Of a stretch of DNA of 64,000 nt, positions 45,869 through 61,700 are shown piece after piece. Under the pieces are notes generated by a model that was not told the DNA's origin, ran no database searches, and saw only the letters and a list, made by a program, of their open reading frames with translations. Each line of letters opens with the position of its first letter. Position 1 is the first letter of the stretch. The translations under genes and the position numbers were made by a program. The stretch is from Spodoptera frugiperda (Eukaryota > Arthropoda > Insecta > Lepidoptera > Noctuidae). The stretch lies in the NCBI RefSeq assembly GCF_023101765.2, contig NC_064237.1:5029649-5093648 (forward strand), given 5' to 3'.

Positions 45869-46260
45869 ACATTGAAATAATAATTTGTCGATAAAAGTAT
45901 GCGAAATTATGATAACAGAGATTGATTGTTCAAGTAGTCCATTATGGACACAGTATCGGGACATCAGATTATGATCTGATCTGATAAAGATTATTTAATA
46001 TTTTTTTCACGCCCTCTCAGTAGATGAAACTAAACCTTTACAGTTAGTCGTACTTACTTGTACATATATAGGTGGTTCAAAGTTTCGATCGTAGTGTTTT
46101 TTTATTATAGAAAAATGGCACGGAAATTAAAACCTAGACGTTGTTTGTAAGTTTGTTAATTTCCATTTTTACCTAGGCGATTCGATAGTTATTACTGAAA
46201 AAAATGTTTTCAATGATCATCGTCAAACTTAAATTTATTCTTTACTGTATATATTTTTGA

Positions 46261-46458
46261 TTATTTATAATATATGAACAACATTACGACGAAGCCAATA
46301 AAATAATAGTACAGCCCACTGTACTGTATGTCGTCTATATTGTTTTCTAAGATCTTTTCCTGACAACTTTCGTATGGGCACACAGTGTCTGACTCAAAAC
46401 CTTCATCTTGGTATTGCCCAAGTAATACAGACATTACCTGGGTAATCCCAATGCCCAA
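46261..46458 (-). CDS. Doubtful minus-strand ORF with two hydrophobic segments
   Basis: An open frame without an ATG at its left boundary (reads from TTG or upstream) encodes a hydrophobic stretch (GIGITQVMSVLLG), a polar loop with a CPYESC pair, and a second hydrophobic stretch (LYYYFIGFVVMLFIYY) before the stop. The cysteine pair followed by a final membrane segment recalls the last part of tetraspanin-like proteins, but no diagnostic motif is present. It could be an isolated or decayed exon, or chance AT-rich coding. Confidence 0.2.
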   Translation of the reverse strand: MGIGITQVMSVLLGQYQDEGFESDTVCPYESCQEKILENNIDDIQYSGLYYYFIGFVVMLFIYYK

Positions 46459-46763
46459 TGTAATAGAGAAGTTTCTTCTTATTTGTATTTATAAGGAAGA
46501 TAAGTAGATCACTATAAAATGTATCATAAATTCCATAAAATAATCATGTCTCTTTGTTAAGAACTTCGTAGAATTTATAGAATTATTATTTTTGATTAAA
46601 TCTTGACAACATGTCAAGAAGTAGGAGAGAAAATAATTTATTAAGGTTATATTTGTATTTAGAAAAAGTACAAAGAATAATTTATTGTTACTTACATAAT
46701 TGAGTAATTATGACCTATAAAGTGCGTGTCGTAAGCTGGTTTACATTATGTTACAGCTCGAGA

Positions 46764-49700
46764 ATGAAGTTGAAGTTACCGAGTCCGAAGAGATTGGTTT
46801 GCAGCGCATTTCCTATACTGCGGTGGTCAAGGACTTACGACACAAGTTCAGCGGTAGGAGACTTAATAGCCGGTGTTACAGTCGCCCTGACATTGGTACC
46901 GCAGTCGATTGCGTACGCATCGCTTGCTGGATTCGAACCGCAGGTACTGTATCAAGCTTGTTCACTTGACAAAATTTACGCTTGATTACTAGTGGCATCA
47001 ATCGTTCTACTCGGATGAACACTTACTACGTCAAAGGCCTTGGCCAAGGTGACAGTAGGATTTATTGTGGGAAACTATGTTATATAAATGGCCGTATAAG
47101 TAAGTTACATAACAGTTAATAAAATGTAAACAATGTTTTATTAAAAAATACCTTGGTTTTGTGCCAGGCCCAAAAAATTTATACGAGAACTCGTGCTCGG
47201 TGATAGTTCGCTTGATGTTGTCAGCCTTTATATGTTTTTTATTTATTTAGCCGCCATTATCAGTAATGATAAATAAACAATTAAGCAGACAGTAATTAAT
47301 TAGGTATAAGTGATTACAACTTGAGTCTAAATTATCTCGGGGAAAAATAAGTGGAAAAAATGTTCTATGATATTTCCTGTGGCCTTAAGTTGTTAGGTGA
47401 CCTTTTCGGTAATAAAATCTATGTTTTGTTTATCTTTATTGTCACATTGGAATTATATGAAGTACTGGTAACAATTGTTATGATATTTACTAAGTAATGG
47501 CTTTTAAAAAGTATTAGTAATCAGTTTATGGTGTCGATTAAGCATTGGAGTAAGGAGAAGACACTAAATAGAAATACGAAGCTAGTATGTAAGGAGCGTA
47601 GTCAGTGACGCATTGTAGATTTTCCTTACCCCTATGTAATGAGATAAAACCCAGTACGGGATTTTATGTGTTTTTCTAGGAAAATTTCTAAATATAGGTA
47701 CACACAAGAAAAGATAAAATCACTGAAAGTACTTAGCGGATTGTCGTTCATTGATAACATCCGTTATTATACAATAATGGTGGCGGCCTGGCGGATAAAT
47801 TATATTGTTGCTTCACCTCTTTAAAGGGTTCGGCACAAAAGGTCCCACTTTAGTTCTATTTGGTTTATGTGCCTATTGCGTAAACTAAGGTTTATCTAAA
47901 TAAGGTTACGTTATTGATAAATTTTCTAGCAATTTACTTTTGCGAAAATACTTTTCTAGTATCACATCTATTCTTAAAAGGTGTTTAGCTAAAATAACTA
48001 TAAGAGGTTCATCTACAATTCGTTGATTACCTACGTAAAAGCTAATAGTGTCTGAGAATACAAACCAGGCTTAATCATAAATTTGGTGCTGATTGAGAAT
48101 CTCGAACCTGAATAATTTTATACTCGATTGGGACATCGATTTCAAAACTTTTGTTTCTTCAGCAGTCGATTTTAAGAAGTTTAACGAAACAGGCACTATT
48201 GCAAAAAGTTTTCTTGCCGTACTAGAATCGATATGTGATTTAAACGTATTTTCCTTGACTTTTCTCCAACTCTATCCAGTACGTACATTTCTAATACGTA
48301 TTTGCGGACGTCTCCGGCCTTGGAGCTCTCTCTCAGGGGCGAAGTACTTGCTGTTGCCTAGCTCTAGTCACCACGGCTGCGGTTCGCTAGTAATAAATGT
48401 ACATTGTATATTTGAGAGAGAATTCTAGGATTAGGAGAATTTATGCTTAGTGCGACCAGATTGGCGATACATAAAAGGGCAAAGTCAAAGTCGCCGTTCC
48501 TTGAATGCCATCATTATCGTTTGTCCGCAAATAAAGCTGCTGGGCCTTCTCACCTTTATCAGCCAGGTTCCTAAACGCATCTTTCTTCCAATAAGTCAAA
48601 GCATTTATTTCAATTAATCCTAAATTAAGCACTTTTGAAACGCCAAATTAAATTGTCCGTCAGTCCGTCCGTCAGTGAGGTTAGGCGCTCGTTCCAAAGT
48701 GTTGTTTCGAATGGAGAAGAACGAGCAAGAAACTCCATATTAAAAGTATCAAAAGGGCCAAATTAAAAGTATCCTTGACTGACGAGCATGCATGAAAATA
48801 CTGATGATGCGAAAGAGGTATCTAAGATTCGTAGCAATTGGTGTTCCAATGTCTCTGCTTAACTCCATGGGAGATTGGCGTGAGGTTATGTATGTATGTA
48901 GATTTGTAGCTTAAATATTGAGAAATGTGTCCTGATATTATATTCGTAACTAACATGAAAAATTCCTGTATATGAAATTGTAGGAATAATTCTTGTATCA
49001 TAAGAAATTATTGGTGTTTTGTTCGCGTATTGTCTCATATTCTTATTTTTTCTTTTTTAGCGAGTTTTCACTAATACATTTCCGTTCATTCATATGATAG
49101 AGTTAAAAATCGTGTTTGTTTTTAAATCCTATGTTAAATGATACATACATATCTAAATCGTTAAAATATGTTCAATGGTCGAACTGTATATGTCCACAGA
49201 AGATAATTACAGTCTAGGTTTTGAACTTAAAATAAAGGAAAAATATGTTGAACTTCAAGATATTTTAGTTTGAATTTGCTATGCAGGTGGCGTCTACGTG
49301 AATCTTAATCTTGGAATTATACATGCAGAGCCGAGCACCTAGTGGATATTAATATTTAAATTCCAAGCTGTGTGGTTTCATAGTGAGCTAGTTTAATTTC
49401 TAGTTTCTTATATATCTACTTTTATTTTCGAATTTAAATTCTCAATGAACCGAGTTGTTATTCCGAAATGTACTGCAAAGTTAATCTAATACTTTCTTAT
49501 GTAGATAATACAAATACGTTTTTAAAATTTTAAATAAACTAATTTGTTTTGCATGTAAATGATATTCTTATCAATTGTACTTACCATAATAGGTACCTGC
49601 TATGTATAGACACGTATGTATCTAAGTGTTTGTAATCGCAGCTAATGTAAAAGTTTTGTTATTACTCGTACACTTGTAGGAAACAGATACTTTGGCCTAC

Positions 49701-52700
49701 CTTCTCAATTCCCTGAAGTAATCCTCTATACGTTTCCGAGATTAATTACCACTCGACGCGAAATAAGTATCTTGTAATTTATGATACATAAAAACGTCCT
49801 TATAATAAATTACATGTGTAGCTACCGTAGATGTCCTACAATTAAACAATAAAGATTATTAGGAAGAAAAGTTACTTACCTAGCACCCGATATTGAGTCC
49901 CACTATAATTCGGTTTTTATTAAACGGCTTTATTTAGCTTGCCCAGTTTGTTTGTTTGGGTCAATTTTAGTAATAGGAATTTTACCCCTTTCCTGATGAC
50001 AGATCAATCTGATATTTCCTCAATCAAATAAAATGGTATGAATGGTAGAATAGAGCTCATTAAACCAATACAAAATATGTATACTTGTTTAGGTTTACGC
50101 TAATGTATATTTTCGCGCTGAATAGTGCTTAATTCAAGGTCGTAAGTAATTCATATATTATGTCTATAATACAAGGTTAGAATTTTATCCGGAAATTCAA
50201 ATCCACTACAGTAGATATATCTACTGTCATTCAACATAGTAGAAACATATAGTTAGGCGTCATTTTGAATTAAACATCGATTAAACTGTCTCTTTCAGGT
50301 TATATATTATAGTTTATCAAAGTCACTAACTAGAAATAAATTCAAAGAGGTTTTTAATGGAATTTTCTTTTCAAGTTTAGGTTTAGAAACTAGAAAACTG
50401 TAGTAATTTTCATTTAAATACCTAATTGAATAATTAAAACCCGATTGTTTATTCAATACATACATACATAACTTCACACCTGTTACGCTGCGCTGTTCCA
50501 TGCACGATTCACGCCAGTCTCCCATGGGGTAGGCAGAGACAATGAAACGCCAATTGCTACGATTCTTACATTTAGTTTATTTAATTTTTATATAAACTAT
50601 AAGTTGTAGATGTGCAAATTTAATCATAGTTCTTCTATTTTTCAATAAAACGTTACATCACAAAAACAAATAATTTAATTAAGACCGATGATTGAATCAT
50701 GACAATTTTATTGTTGTAGTAACATAACTTAGTTAATAATCAATATTTGGATGTTAGGTAAATGAATGTCAATAATATTCTCAGGCAGTTACGATATTGA
50801 TGGAAGGGTATTCATTTGTACATAGTTCCAGCACAACAATGTTAGTCATACATAAATATGTGTTCGTACGTAGCCGTTGCTACGCACGACGCGATTGATG
50901 CAATTCGGAACAAAAAATATATCTTATCTGTTTTGTCGGCGTTTTTATTGTATGTTGGTAATCAAGGGTTTTGATTAATAGACATCATACAATAATTATT
51001 TCTATGTCTTCTGATTGAAGATAAGATGTAAAATTATATTAACTACCATTACGTTATTTCTTCTGTACTTTCACTGAAAAATGTGATATTTTTGTTAAGT
51101 TTTTTAATAACCTGTTAATTCTCAAATTAAAACTAAGATTACGTATAAAATTGTAGTATTTATGGGATCGATTCTTTTATATTGTATGATTGTTGGTTGC
51201 AATTTTTTTCAGGTAAAATTATATTTTTTATTATTTTCCTTTTCAGTATGGCCTCTACTCATCGTTCATGGGGCCGTTCGTGTACGCTATTATGGGTACA
51301 AGTCCTCAGGTGAACCTGGGACCTTCAGCGTTATTATCACTTCTTACATTTACGTACACAAACGGTACAAATTCCGACTTCGCCATACTTCTGTGTTTCA
51401 TGGCTGGTGTTGTCCAGCTTATAGCAGGAATAGCGCAACTTGGTAAGTCCATTTGTACTCTTTATCAGGTTTTAAACAATTATCTGTAAGGAATATTGCT
51501 CAATTACTTACAGTTTAATGTCCATAAAAACAAGATCATTATCTTCAATGATAACATAATTCGATGCAGTTCTCAGATATTTTTTAATGTAAGGACTCTA
51601 AGAACAAAGAAAACAAAGAAAAAGGTTTATTTACATTTTAAAAGATGACAGTAATTGTTGAGAGTATTACGAATAACAAACAATGTGCTCAGGACAAATA
51701 GTGTCGTCATGGCTTTGAGGAACTGTTAAGGTGTTAATATAACATTGTCTATTGTTTTAGGTTTTCTGGTGGAGTTTATATCTCTGCCAGTAGTATCAGG
51801 GTTTACGTCAGCCGCAGCATTGACGATCGCATCATCGCAAGTCAAGGGACTCCTAGGTCTTCGGTACAATGCTGACACATTCGTCACCACGTGGAAGAGC
51901 TTTTTCCAACACGTCGGCGAGACGAGGTTATCTGACAGCATGCTTAGCTTGGGATGCATCATAGTGCTCACAGTAATGAAGGTACGAATATTACCAAAAC
52001 TAGACAAGACTTATTAAAACAACCTTAAGAGGCAATGATTTAAGGCCTAATTTTGCTCAAAACTGATTAAGGTAATAAAGCATCATAAATTCAGAACTAA
52101 GGGCCTAAATGCCTACCTATTATCGTTCATCATAGTTTGGAACATGTATTATGAGACATTACGTGAGCATACTCACTTAGGAGCAAGTTGCGCTGTTTAT
52201 TTGTTAATTTCGTCGATAATTCAATACGACACGTTCCGTAGCGGTGAGCGACCGTCGTCGGGACCGCAACTTGGCAAACTCCGTTACAAAGTAAATACTA
52301 AGTCTGATTGTCGTCCCGGCACATGTACGGTTTACTAGATAGTAGACACAGAATTGGGGCAGCATCCCTTGTAATTGACTATTTGTATTGTCGGATATTG
52401 CTACTGAATAAGTATTATGTTTAACGAGGCTCGCGTGCCACGTGTCGAAGTTTAATCGAATATCTCAAATAACACTTAATACGCCGTTAAAAAGTAATGA
52501 AATGTTTTTTATACTTTTCCTAGAACTTTCATTGACTAACATAGAGTACTTTTCACACATAGCAATCTAAAGGAGCTACTAATAAGAAAATGTAGACAGA
52601 AAATGTAATTCTACATTATATTCCATTTTATAGTTATTATGTAGGAACCTATTCGTACAAATGTGAAGATTTGCAATAATATTTTATTAGAACAATGTAA

Positions 52701-55700
52701 CTGTTGTACAATGTAACAAAGATATTGTAAGATTTGCATACTCTTTGTGCAGCGTGTTCTTGTTACTAAACATATTGCATATACCTAAGTTATTATTTAA
52801 ACATAGTATTCTACCTTTACATATTCATAAATTAATTGTGACCTATTTTTAAAACGGTTTTATTAAAGTGCGCTGCAAAAAATGAAAGCCAACGCAACAC
52901 TACATCTTATGTAAAGACATTAGATTTTTTGCAAACAACAACAAACCAGAGCCGATACCTATTTATTTCGCTTTTCCTAAAACTTCTCAAGGTCAGATTA
53001 CGATTCCGACTGACAATGGTACGGTAAATGATCATTGAAGTCTGTGCAAATTACAATTAGTCACAGAAGCACAAGTGGTTTATTTTAGTTTGACCTTAAG
53101 TTATATTAATATTGGTATTATATTGTTGATATACATAATATCAAGAAATTAAATTAGTTGATTTGCTACATAAACAAGAGTTCTGTACTTCTGTGAAGAA
53201 AAACGGCACGGTCCGAAAGTTAGTTGCAAAATTACCAGGAGTATTTTATAAATACAGTGTGCTTAAAGAAGTCAGATTTCGCGTCTCAAACAACTTGCTC
53301 CTTGAAGTCGGTTCGGTTTGACGGGTCATGTCACCGTTCGCAAAGTATTTTGCTATTTAACCAGGACGAACCTGTGCTTGAGATATTTTAAAATTTACTT
53401 TAAAATGTAGGAAAAGGAATCCCTATACCTCATTTAGATATAAATTTTGTTTTACTAGAAGAAGAAGGACTCGTTATCAGAAGAAGACATAAATGCTATT
53501 TTTGTACCCACTAAAATGTGGTTTGTCAGACAGTCGACACAGAAAGTAGCCAGTTAGACTCATTCGTGCAAATACAACCGATAAACTTTTATCATAGTTA
53601 ATAACGATGGGAGACTACCGACTTTCATTTTATTATTTTGGACGAAAGAAAAAGTTTCCCGGAATACAGACCGACGTCTGATTAAATCCCTTCTAACTTT
53701 GAACTAACTCACCTAAGTCGAGCTATTAACAACGAGGGAACTATTAAATCCATGATACGACTACACAAGTTGGCTCATAATTCAGTGTTGTATATCTGAA
53801 GGAGTTCATAAATAAATCAATTATTCTGAACTGTTCGAATCAAATTTAATCAAAGTCAAATGCAAACATGATTTATTCAGGCTTCGGTTGTAAGTTACGT
53901 ACACGGCCGAAATCTTCTATCGCCTGAGATTAATACATAATTTACTTTTGGCATACTTCGACCGATGTACCTAAAGTTTACTTTGGAACTAATTCTCACA
54001 GCTGCTAGGGATTACTCCTTAGTAATCTCGTAACTGAGATATAAAATGGAGCTTCAACACGCTTATCCTCGATGTAATCGATATTCTGTTTAAGTTATAT
54101 GTCTACAGCACGCGATCTGATTGATCTTGAGAAAATTTAATGCGTATCAATATAAAAAGTATGGGTAAAGTGGGGAAGAAAACTAAAAAGGTAATCTGGA
54201 AATACGGAATATACAAAATTCTTTAGGATTCAGTTTATATGGTTCAGTTAGAAAATCTTCGATTTTCCAAGGTTTTACAAAAACTACAAAGATGAAGAGC
54301 GTCTAAAGGTGCTTCAGGTATAAACGTAACGGTATTTATTTTCAATTTCAGGCGCTGAAAGACATCAAAATAAAGGACAAGGCGGCAGACGAAAAGGGTT
54401 GCCGTAAAGCGAAAGTGCTGAAAAAGTTGTTGTGGTTTGGCGGAGTGTCAAGGAATGCTGTGGTCGTGTGCCTGGCGTCACTCATAGCTTACTTCGTTTA
54501 TGAAGATAAATACAACCCCTTCCTGCTTACTGGTTAGTATACTCGTATTATTTGACTTTACATTCATATTGACTATCCACTTCTAATGGTGTCATGGCGA
54601 TATGTGGACGTTCTTAACTCCCATAAACATGCAGCCAATGCAGATACATGCTGCTATGAGATTTATAGTTTGGCGGGAACGTGATTTTAATCCGACGAGA
54701 TAGAGAGCTCGTAGGAAACATTATCCCATGTTCTAGTGTATTTGTGTGTGAAATACTAGAAATTGTGTATTGAAAATTTAGGCATCTACGCTTCATTAAT
54801 TGACTTATTATGTAAAAATAGAATGTCGAACGCACTTCAAGAAACGAGTCTTAAAAAATAGGTGCTTAATGTATTTTTTCTTTTCGTCTTCTCGGGCTAA
54901 AGTGGTCGTGTCCGGCCACTGCCTCCCTGGCCTTGCCCTTTCAAAAGAATAATAAACGTAGCGATTGTCGTCGTCAGGCCTAGTTTTACAATTAATTGAT
55001 ATAGGTACAGATACAGGGCACTTTTATATACTAACGTTTTATTTTAGTACTCAAGACACCAGCTGGCCTTGTACCGAGTTATAAGAATGGTTTAGGTTTA
55101 TTTTGTTTATGTATAGTGTAAACTTGATAATGGATTTTGTACTAGGGCTTATATGCTATCTCATGTTACTTAGAATTTTATTTGTGGGTACAGGTTTGCA
55201 GAAGCAACTTTACAAGATTATTTTTTGAAGTCTATAAAAAAGTAAAGGTATAATAAATTACTGGTTCTTGTGAAATTTATGGGAAAAAGTTAAATGTTGA
55301 TTTTCCATAATGGACTGAATGATTAATAAACTATTTATTTTAAGTCTTTCCTGTGACATTGCATGGAATGTAGCCGATCAATTAATCATGTCTTATGTGC
55401 GTTTTATAATAATTTATGTTTCTTAAGTTATTATGCATTTTTTGTTAAGTAATCGTTGGCTAGTAGACTATAAGGAAACACATTTTTAGCCGTTTATTTG
55501 CAGACAATTGGATTTCCCCAAAGAGCTATAAAGTAGTATGACGTGTTAGGTGTATTATTTTATTAATACTGAGGTGAAGGGTACACACTTCATTATTTCG
55601 TAGAATCGACCTATAGTTTTGTCTATATAGAAGTTATAATTTTGACTACTAAGAATGGGGTATGGATACAAAATAAATGTGTGGGTTTCAAGCTCATTGT

Positions 55701-58700
55701 ATGTAAAATTAAGTATTAACGTTTAGATAGCACCTTCTGGTACCTAAGTCTGCCAGTAAACAAGAAAAGTAATAAATTTCAAACTCCGTAACAAATTATC
55801 AGCTCTCATACAAGAACTGAATAGGTAATTTGATAACATAATTTCGAAATAACGTACGTACCTAACATTGTAAATAGATTTTTTTTTATATGTTTAGCTG
55901 TCTGTGTACCTATTTGTTGATAATAAGTACGTATATTTTGTGCTTACTATCAAAAACTCCTCGAAATGTTATTTAATAATATGTATTCAAAAGTAGGTAC
56001 TTAATTAGCTATAACACATGAACGAAGAACGTTACTAACTGCCGTACTCAGAGACATTCAATGATTACTTAAACTATTCCTTAGTAACGATTTTGTTTTG
56101 AAAACAATAGCTAAGGACTGGATTAAGTAACCATTAAATACTCTGAGTATGTGGTTATTTACTCGTACCAGATTTTAGCAAAACTACATTTTGCTTCTAT
56201 TTTATGGATGTGTTCGTTAGGCTATACAGACTGTTATGATTACTCTATTAACTACATTCAGATGCAACTGAATATCAGCATTAGTCTCTTTAGATGTGAC
56301 GTTCGTACACCCCATGTGAAATTGTGCACTTATTTCCTTAGAAGTATTCATAACCACATCCAAAGACTGATCTTTAATACGAAATTCATTTGGTCTACCA
56401 CCTATACTATTTTACTTTTCAGGTACCATAACGCCAGGTCTGCCGCAGGTTCAGCCGCCAGCGTTCCAGACGACAGTCGGCAACACTACGTACACCGCTG
56501 GTGAAATGTTGTCACACCTCGGCTCAGGATTGGCTGTTGTACCCATCGTCGCTATATTGTCTAACGTTGCTATTGCTAAAGCATTTGGTAAGTTTTTTTA
56601 AATAACCTTATTTAATCTTTATCCTTCCTAACATGTAATTTATTAAGAACATACACACATCCTCGTTTTCATACAGATACCTTGACTTAGAGTAACTGAG
56701 CATAGTATATAGCAGTAAAACTGTACTATTAAAGAATTAAGTATAAAATAATTCTAGGCAGATGAAAATGAATTAGACTCTTTTCCATTCTATTTTCTAT
56801 TTATTTCTTTTTAGTCCTCTCTATAAGTCCAATTAACCGACTTTGCCATTGAAACATAATAATAAAATCGATAAATGCCATTCGTTATTGGTTATCACGT
56901 CTGATATTATAGCAAAACGTTCAGATGGTTCAGACACATCTGTATGAGTAACAAACACTTACTAACTGAATTTGAACCACCATGTCGTAATATACTTGTT
57001 TCCTAACATTTTTATTAACGAAGCCGAATACCAGGGTGTAATAACTTAGTAATAGCTTCGTTACCGCGTTGGACCAGGTCGTGACAATAAGTACAATAAC
57101 AGCAAACATGCCACGGCGAAAGCAATAATGAATTTTCGTTCCCCGTCGAGTCTCTAAGGTGATAATTAAATAGCAATGTTCTCATTTTGTGATGTTCCTC
57201 TGTTATTTGTGTTCTCCTAGTACGTTTATTCGCTTCGTTGCGTTTTCATCGACACTTGGACATTCCAATTCCCACATCAATGAACTTTCAAATATATTTT
57301 TATTGACGCTATATTTATTTTCAATCTTTGGTTATTATTGATTTATGAAATTTTTAATCATTGGTAATGTGAGAACTTATATACCTAGTTGTAGTATACG
57401 TACGGAGTCTTGATTTTAGGTTAATGTAGGTAGCATGTAAATAAATAGCGTAATAAGAACTTATTTTACATTTACACACGAAATATTATTAAAATAAAGG
57501 TCTATTTCGCGTAAAAAGAAATAATGTATTTACGCACAAGCACATCAAGTTTCAAGACGATTTATTTTTATTAACTTAAAACAATGCGGCGTTGTCGGGA
57601 ATAATTTCAACATTAATTCTGCTTGTAAACTTCATTCAATTCATATTATAATTTTAAAATATTTAATTTCACACCGTGTGTGTGCATCAAAATTTTTGTA
57701 TACGAAAAATAATCTTCAGAATTTAATTCGTGAAGAGCATGACAAAATTTATATTCTAAATTACTAACATATAGAGCTGAAGAGTTTGTTTGTTTGATTG
57801 AAGATGCGCTCATCTTCGGAACTACTCGTCCGATTTTGAATAATTATTTTTGTGTCAAACATCACGCTACGACCAATAGGAGCCGAGCAGAACGGATGAA
57901 TCCGCGCGGGAGTAGCTAAAAATAATGTCAATTCAGTAAAATCTTTTTGGAGTAGATACTTGATACACTGAGGGCAAGTAGCATCCCATGAATAAGTTAT
58001 ATCCTATTAGACTGTGACTCTGTTATAATTACTAACGATTAATATGGCCAATGATTCCACATATTCTTTAAAATATAGTAACTGCATACATTTTTATGAA
58101 CACCTTTAAAAATTCAATATCCGATCTGTTGACATTTAATTCCAAGTAAATGCTTTTAAATAATTTGACAATACCAGTGATGAAGCGTAAAAATGTTTAC
58201 GGCAAACACATTGCATATGTTTGCCGATACGATTTTACAAAAGAGATGTCTGTCGATTCACGTCAGTTAAGCCAATGTGAAATTTATTCAAAAATCCATG
58301 CAATTTCAACTGCCAAGTAAAAATGTACGCGGGTTTGTTTATCCAGTGACGTTTCGTTTTTACTGAATGTGTACGAACGTGGCCCGAGCTGATAGATTTA
58401 TCAACGGTTCAATATGATTTGAAGTAAATATTTGCAGGTTTTAATTTGCATAGACTTTACGATTTGTTTTTCTTCTCCAAGTGATTTGATATTATGTTTG
58501 GATTTGACTTAATCTTGTTATAAATATTCTTCTGACCTTGGTAGAAATCTTGATTTCTAAGGTATTATTTCGGTCTTTGGCCTCTTCCGATTTATTTGAC
58601 TAGAGATTAGCCCAAAAGACTTCTTTTTACTTAATCAGAAACATGGCTTTCCAACGAAAATTCAATATTGCTATCTATCAAACTAAAAACAGATTTCAAT

Positions 58701-61700
58701 AAATTGTTTTAAAGTCAGAGTACTATCGACATCAATTAAATATGAGTTTGAAAACTTTTGATAGTTTTATTACTTCGAATGTTTAAATTAGTTGAAATAT
58801 GGTATCAGATTGGCCACGTAGAGTCGACAGAAACCATTGAAATGAGTAGAGAATATTGTAAATCAACTTTGGTAGACTTGTTATAGAACTATTGCTCATA
58901 ATTGGATGATCTAATTGACTTTAAACAAATTGCTATCTTAAATTTCAAACTTGACTTGTTCATTATAATAACAACTGAATTTATGTTCATACGGTGATTG
59001 TAATCGAGGTGTTATTGGATTAGCGCTGTCGGCTTATAAACACGATTCTGAAGGAGAAGCCTGATAACACAATAGTCTGATGTGACATGTCTACGATTGT
59101 TTGCTTAAACTTTGTCTAGTTATAAGATCTTGTCATATAAAGTCACACCTGTCTGAAATGAAAGGCAGGCCTTGCTTTCATTGTTTTTTTTAATCTATAA
59201 ATGAATTGGAACGACAAAATATTTTTTTAGATGAAAATCAAACTTATCTTTTGTTTTTAATTCGTACTTGGTTAACTAGACAACGAGGTACTATACTTTT
59301 ATCTCGTAAACACAAAGAGAGACATGAATAGACAATATACTACAAAATGTTTAGACTTCAGTAGTTGAACAGCTTCTTTTATGTCTCTTTAGTTAGTATC
59401 ATGAAAGAACTTTGCGAGCTTGTTAAAAATGTTCGCATCACTACCTTAATTTATACATATACATTATACATAAAGTTAAACAAGATGTATATCCTTTACG
59501 ACTGTGTGAAATAAATCACAATAATAAACAGTGAAGTGACACAATGCTCGCCCAAAAACAAGTCACAATGGTTTAACAAAGTTGATAACTCGATAATATT
59601 TCAGCTAAGGGGAAAACTGTGGACGCGACACAAGAAATTGTGGCTTTGGGCGTTTGCAACATAGTAAGCGCTTTCTTCCGTTCAATACCCGTGAACGGCT
59701 CGTTTTCCCGAAGCGCTGTAAGCGACGCCTCCGGAGTCAAGACACCTGGCTCAGGAATATACACGGGTAAGTACTTAGAACGTAGAAATTGGCTAAATGT
59801 GCTATTCGTTAGACTAGCACATTACTCAAACATAATTTTGGAAGAAATACGGCGAGCAACTGGCTCGTGTAAAAGGATAAACGTGTTCAACGTATGTAAG
59901 TACATTTATTACGTGGATTCTGTTAAGATTATTGGGGATTCGTGTAGTAATTAAGCTGGTTTGTACGGTTGATTTATTGGAGATTAGTACGCACTTACTA
60001 TGATTAATAGTTGCTGTTAAAAGAGAGACTTGACGAATTCTCGTCAATGCCCCGTGAGAGTTTAATTGATACTTACTAAACCATTAGACAAATGGAGTGA
60101 CATTTTAAAAAATCTATCCTTCCAAAAATAAGCTTGAAATAAACGATAATAAAGCTTTGAATAATGTCAGTCGAATTTGAAAAAAATATCATCCCGAAAA
60201 CAGTACCTACGATATAAACTACCAGTACCATTTTTGCTAACTCGATCTATGGCTATTTACAATTTTCATTGTTTTAATTTATTTAATGAGAATTTGTTGG
60301 CTATTAACTTTGTTAAGTTTTGACGATAGCTTCAGGCGCTTGTCATCGTAGTTCCCTTCCCTGTTTAGTGATCTCTTGACTACGCGGATTGCTTCAAGTG
60401 GAATAGTCAATTTTGATTTCCTGAAAACGTCGTATAAATTGTACGTAGACCATTTCCCTCTGGTTTTACAATCAAGTTGGACTGGGAAACAAACTTCAGT
60501 CGTAATGCTCTAGGTAGAATTGTAATTTCATGCATCGTGCACCCGAACGTCCGCGTTTGTCAGTGATTGCATTAGCTCCTGCGATATGATAGAGGGGAGT
60601 CGAGTCTCGTACTATCGTGAGCGTTCTATCGAGTTATAATTGAACATTTTCTATCAGAAAATCTTAATTGCCCTGTTCAACCTAACTAACGTAACCGGGA
60701 CCACAGGAATTGGGTTACGAAAGTAGTTTACTCTGGATCAATGAAGCGCTTTGAAAAGTTCATTAAAAATATTTTCAACGTAATCTTGAAAGTGGATTCT
60801 TTGTACTTGGATTACTAACTTCATCTAAAAGTTTCTACTTTATAAAAAGTGAAAATTAAGTAATAATAATACTTAATCTTTTGACTAAAAGATATAAAGT
60901 TGTGATGGTTTTAGAGTCAATTTTCAGTTCTTTGTCGCTCCTGTCGTCTTGGCTTTAGAACTGAGATAACACTTGCTTTATCGTTACCATTTTATATCAC
61001 ACTCTATTTTTCTTCACGAATACTTTTCCAACGTTTTGCTTTTGTTTCGTTGTGTTCTAGTTTATAGTAGCCGATGTCGTATTTATACGGGTTATGTTTT
61101 GTATTGTGTCTGTATCTGTATTTGAATGCTTGTGTACAATATTGATTTTTCAATTTACTTGTATGTTGTTTTTGTAAAATGATTTTCAGTTAAATCGGAC
61201 AAATGAGTTACTTCTTTATATGTAGAATTATTGTGTACTTAAATTTTTAAAGATATCACTAACGAGACATTGTAACTTAACTAAATGGTTCGTTATGCAG
61301 TTTAAACAAATTTTGCATGCCAAAATACACATTGACATTCTTTAAAACAAGTGAATCTTATTTAAAATGCAGTGTGTAGGTAGCGTAGCGTTGTATTCAT
61401 TAAATTTTTAAATGCTTTGCCATAATTTACAATGTTTGCCAACTCTTTAACTTGACTGTAGTTTGTAACTGATACGGATTCATTTGCATTGTTTACTTTA
61501 CAAACTGAAATATGTTTTCGGTCCTCACTAGATATGCAAATTAAAATAAACTGGCCGATGAAAATATGGCAGAACGTTGTCCCTTTTGGACTAAATTATG
61601 TAAAGATGTGAAACAAAGATTTGGGTTTCGTTATTTATGATCGTTTTATTTTTATAAAGATAAGTGCAATACAGTGATATCGTAAATCCAGCGTCGGCCG

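Larger units (their letters stand above)
46944..51246 (+). other. SLC26 intron 1 (4.3 kb) with two repeat copies
   Basis: AT-rich intron. It contains two inverted-orientation copies of one repeat (48779-48905 and 50455-50575) and no coding exon that I can see. Confidence 0.7.

Noticed and set aside
46710..46763. Upstream in-frame ATG for SLC26 at 46710
   Set aside because: A pyrimidine-rich acceptor (TTACAG) lies at 46751-46756, so the sequence before it is probably intron. The ATG at 46764 starts in the exon and gives a normal SLC26 N terminus.
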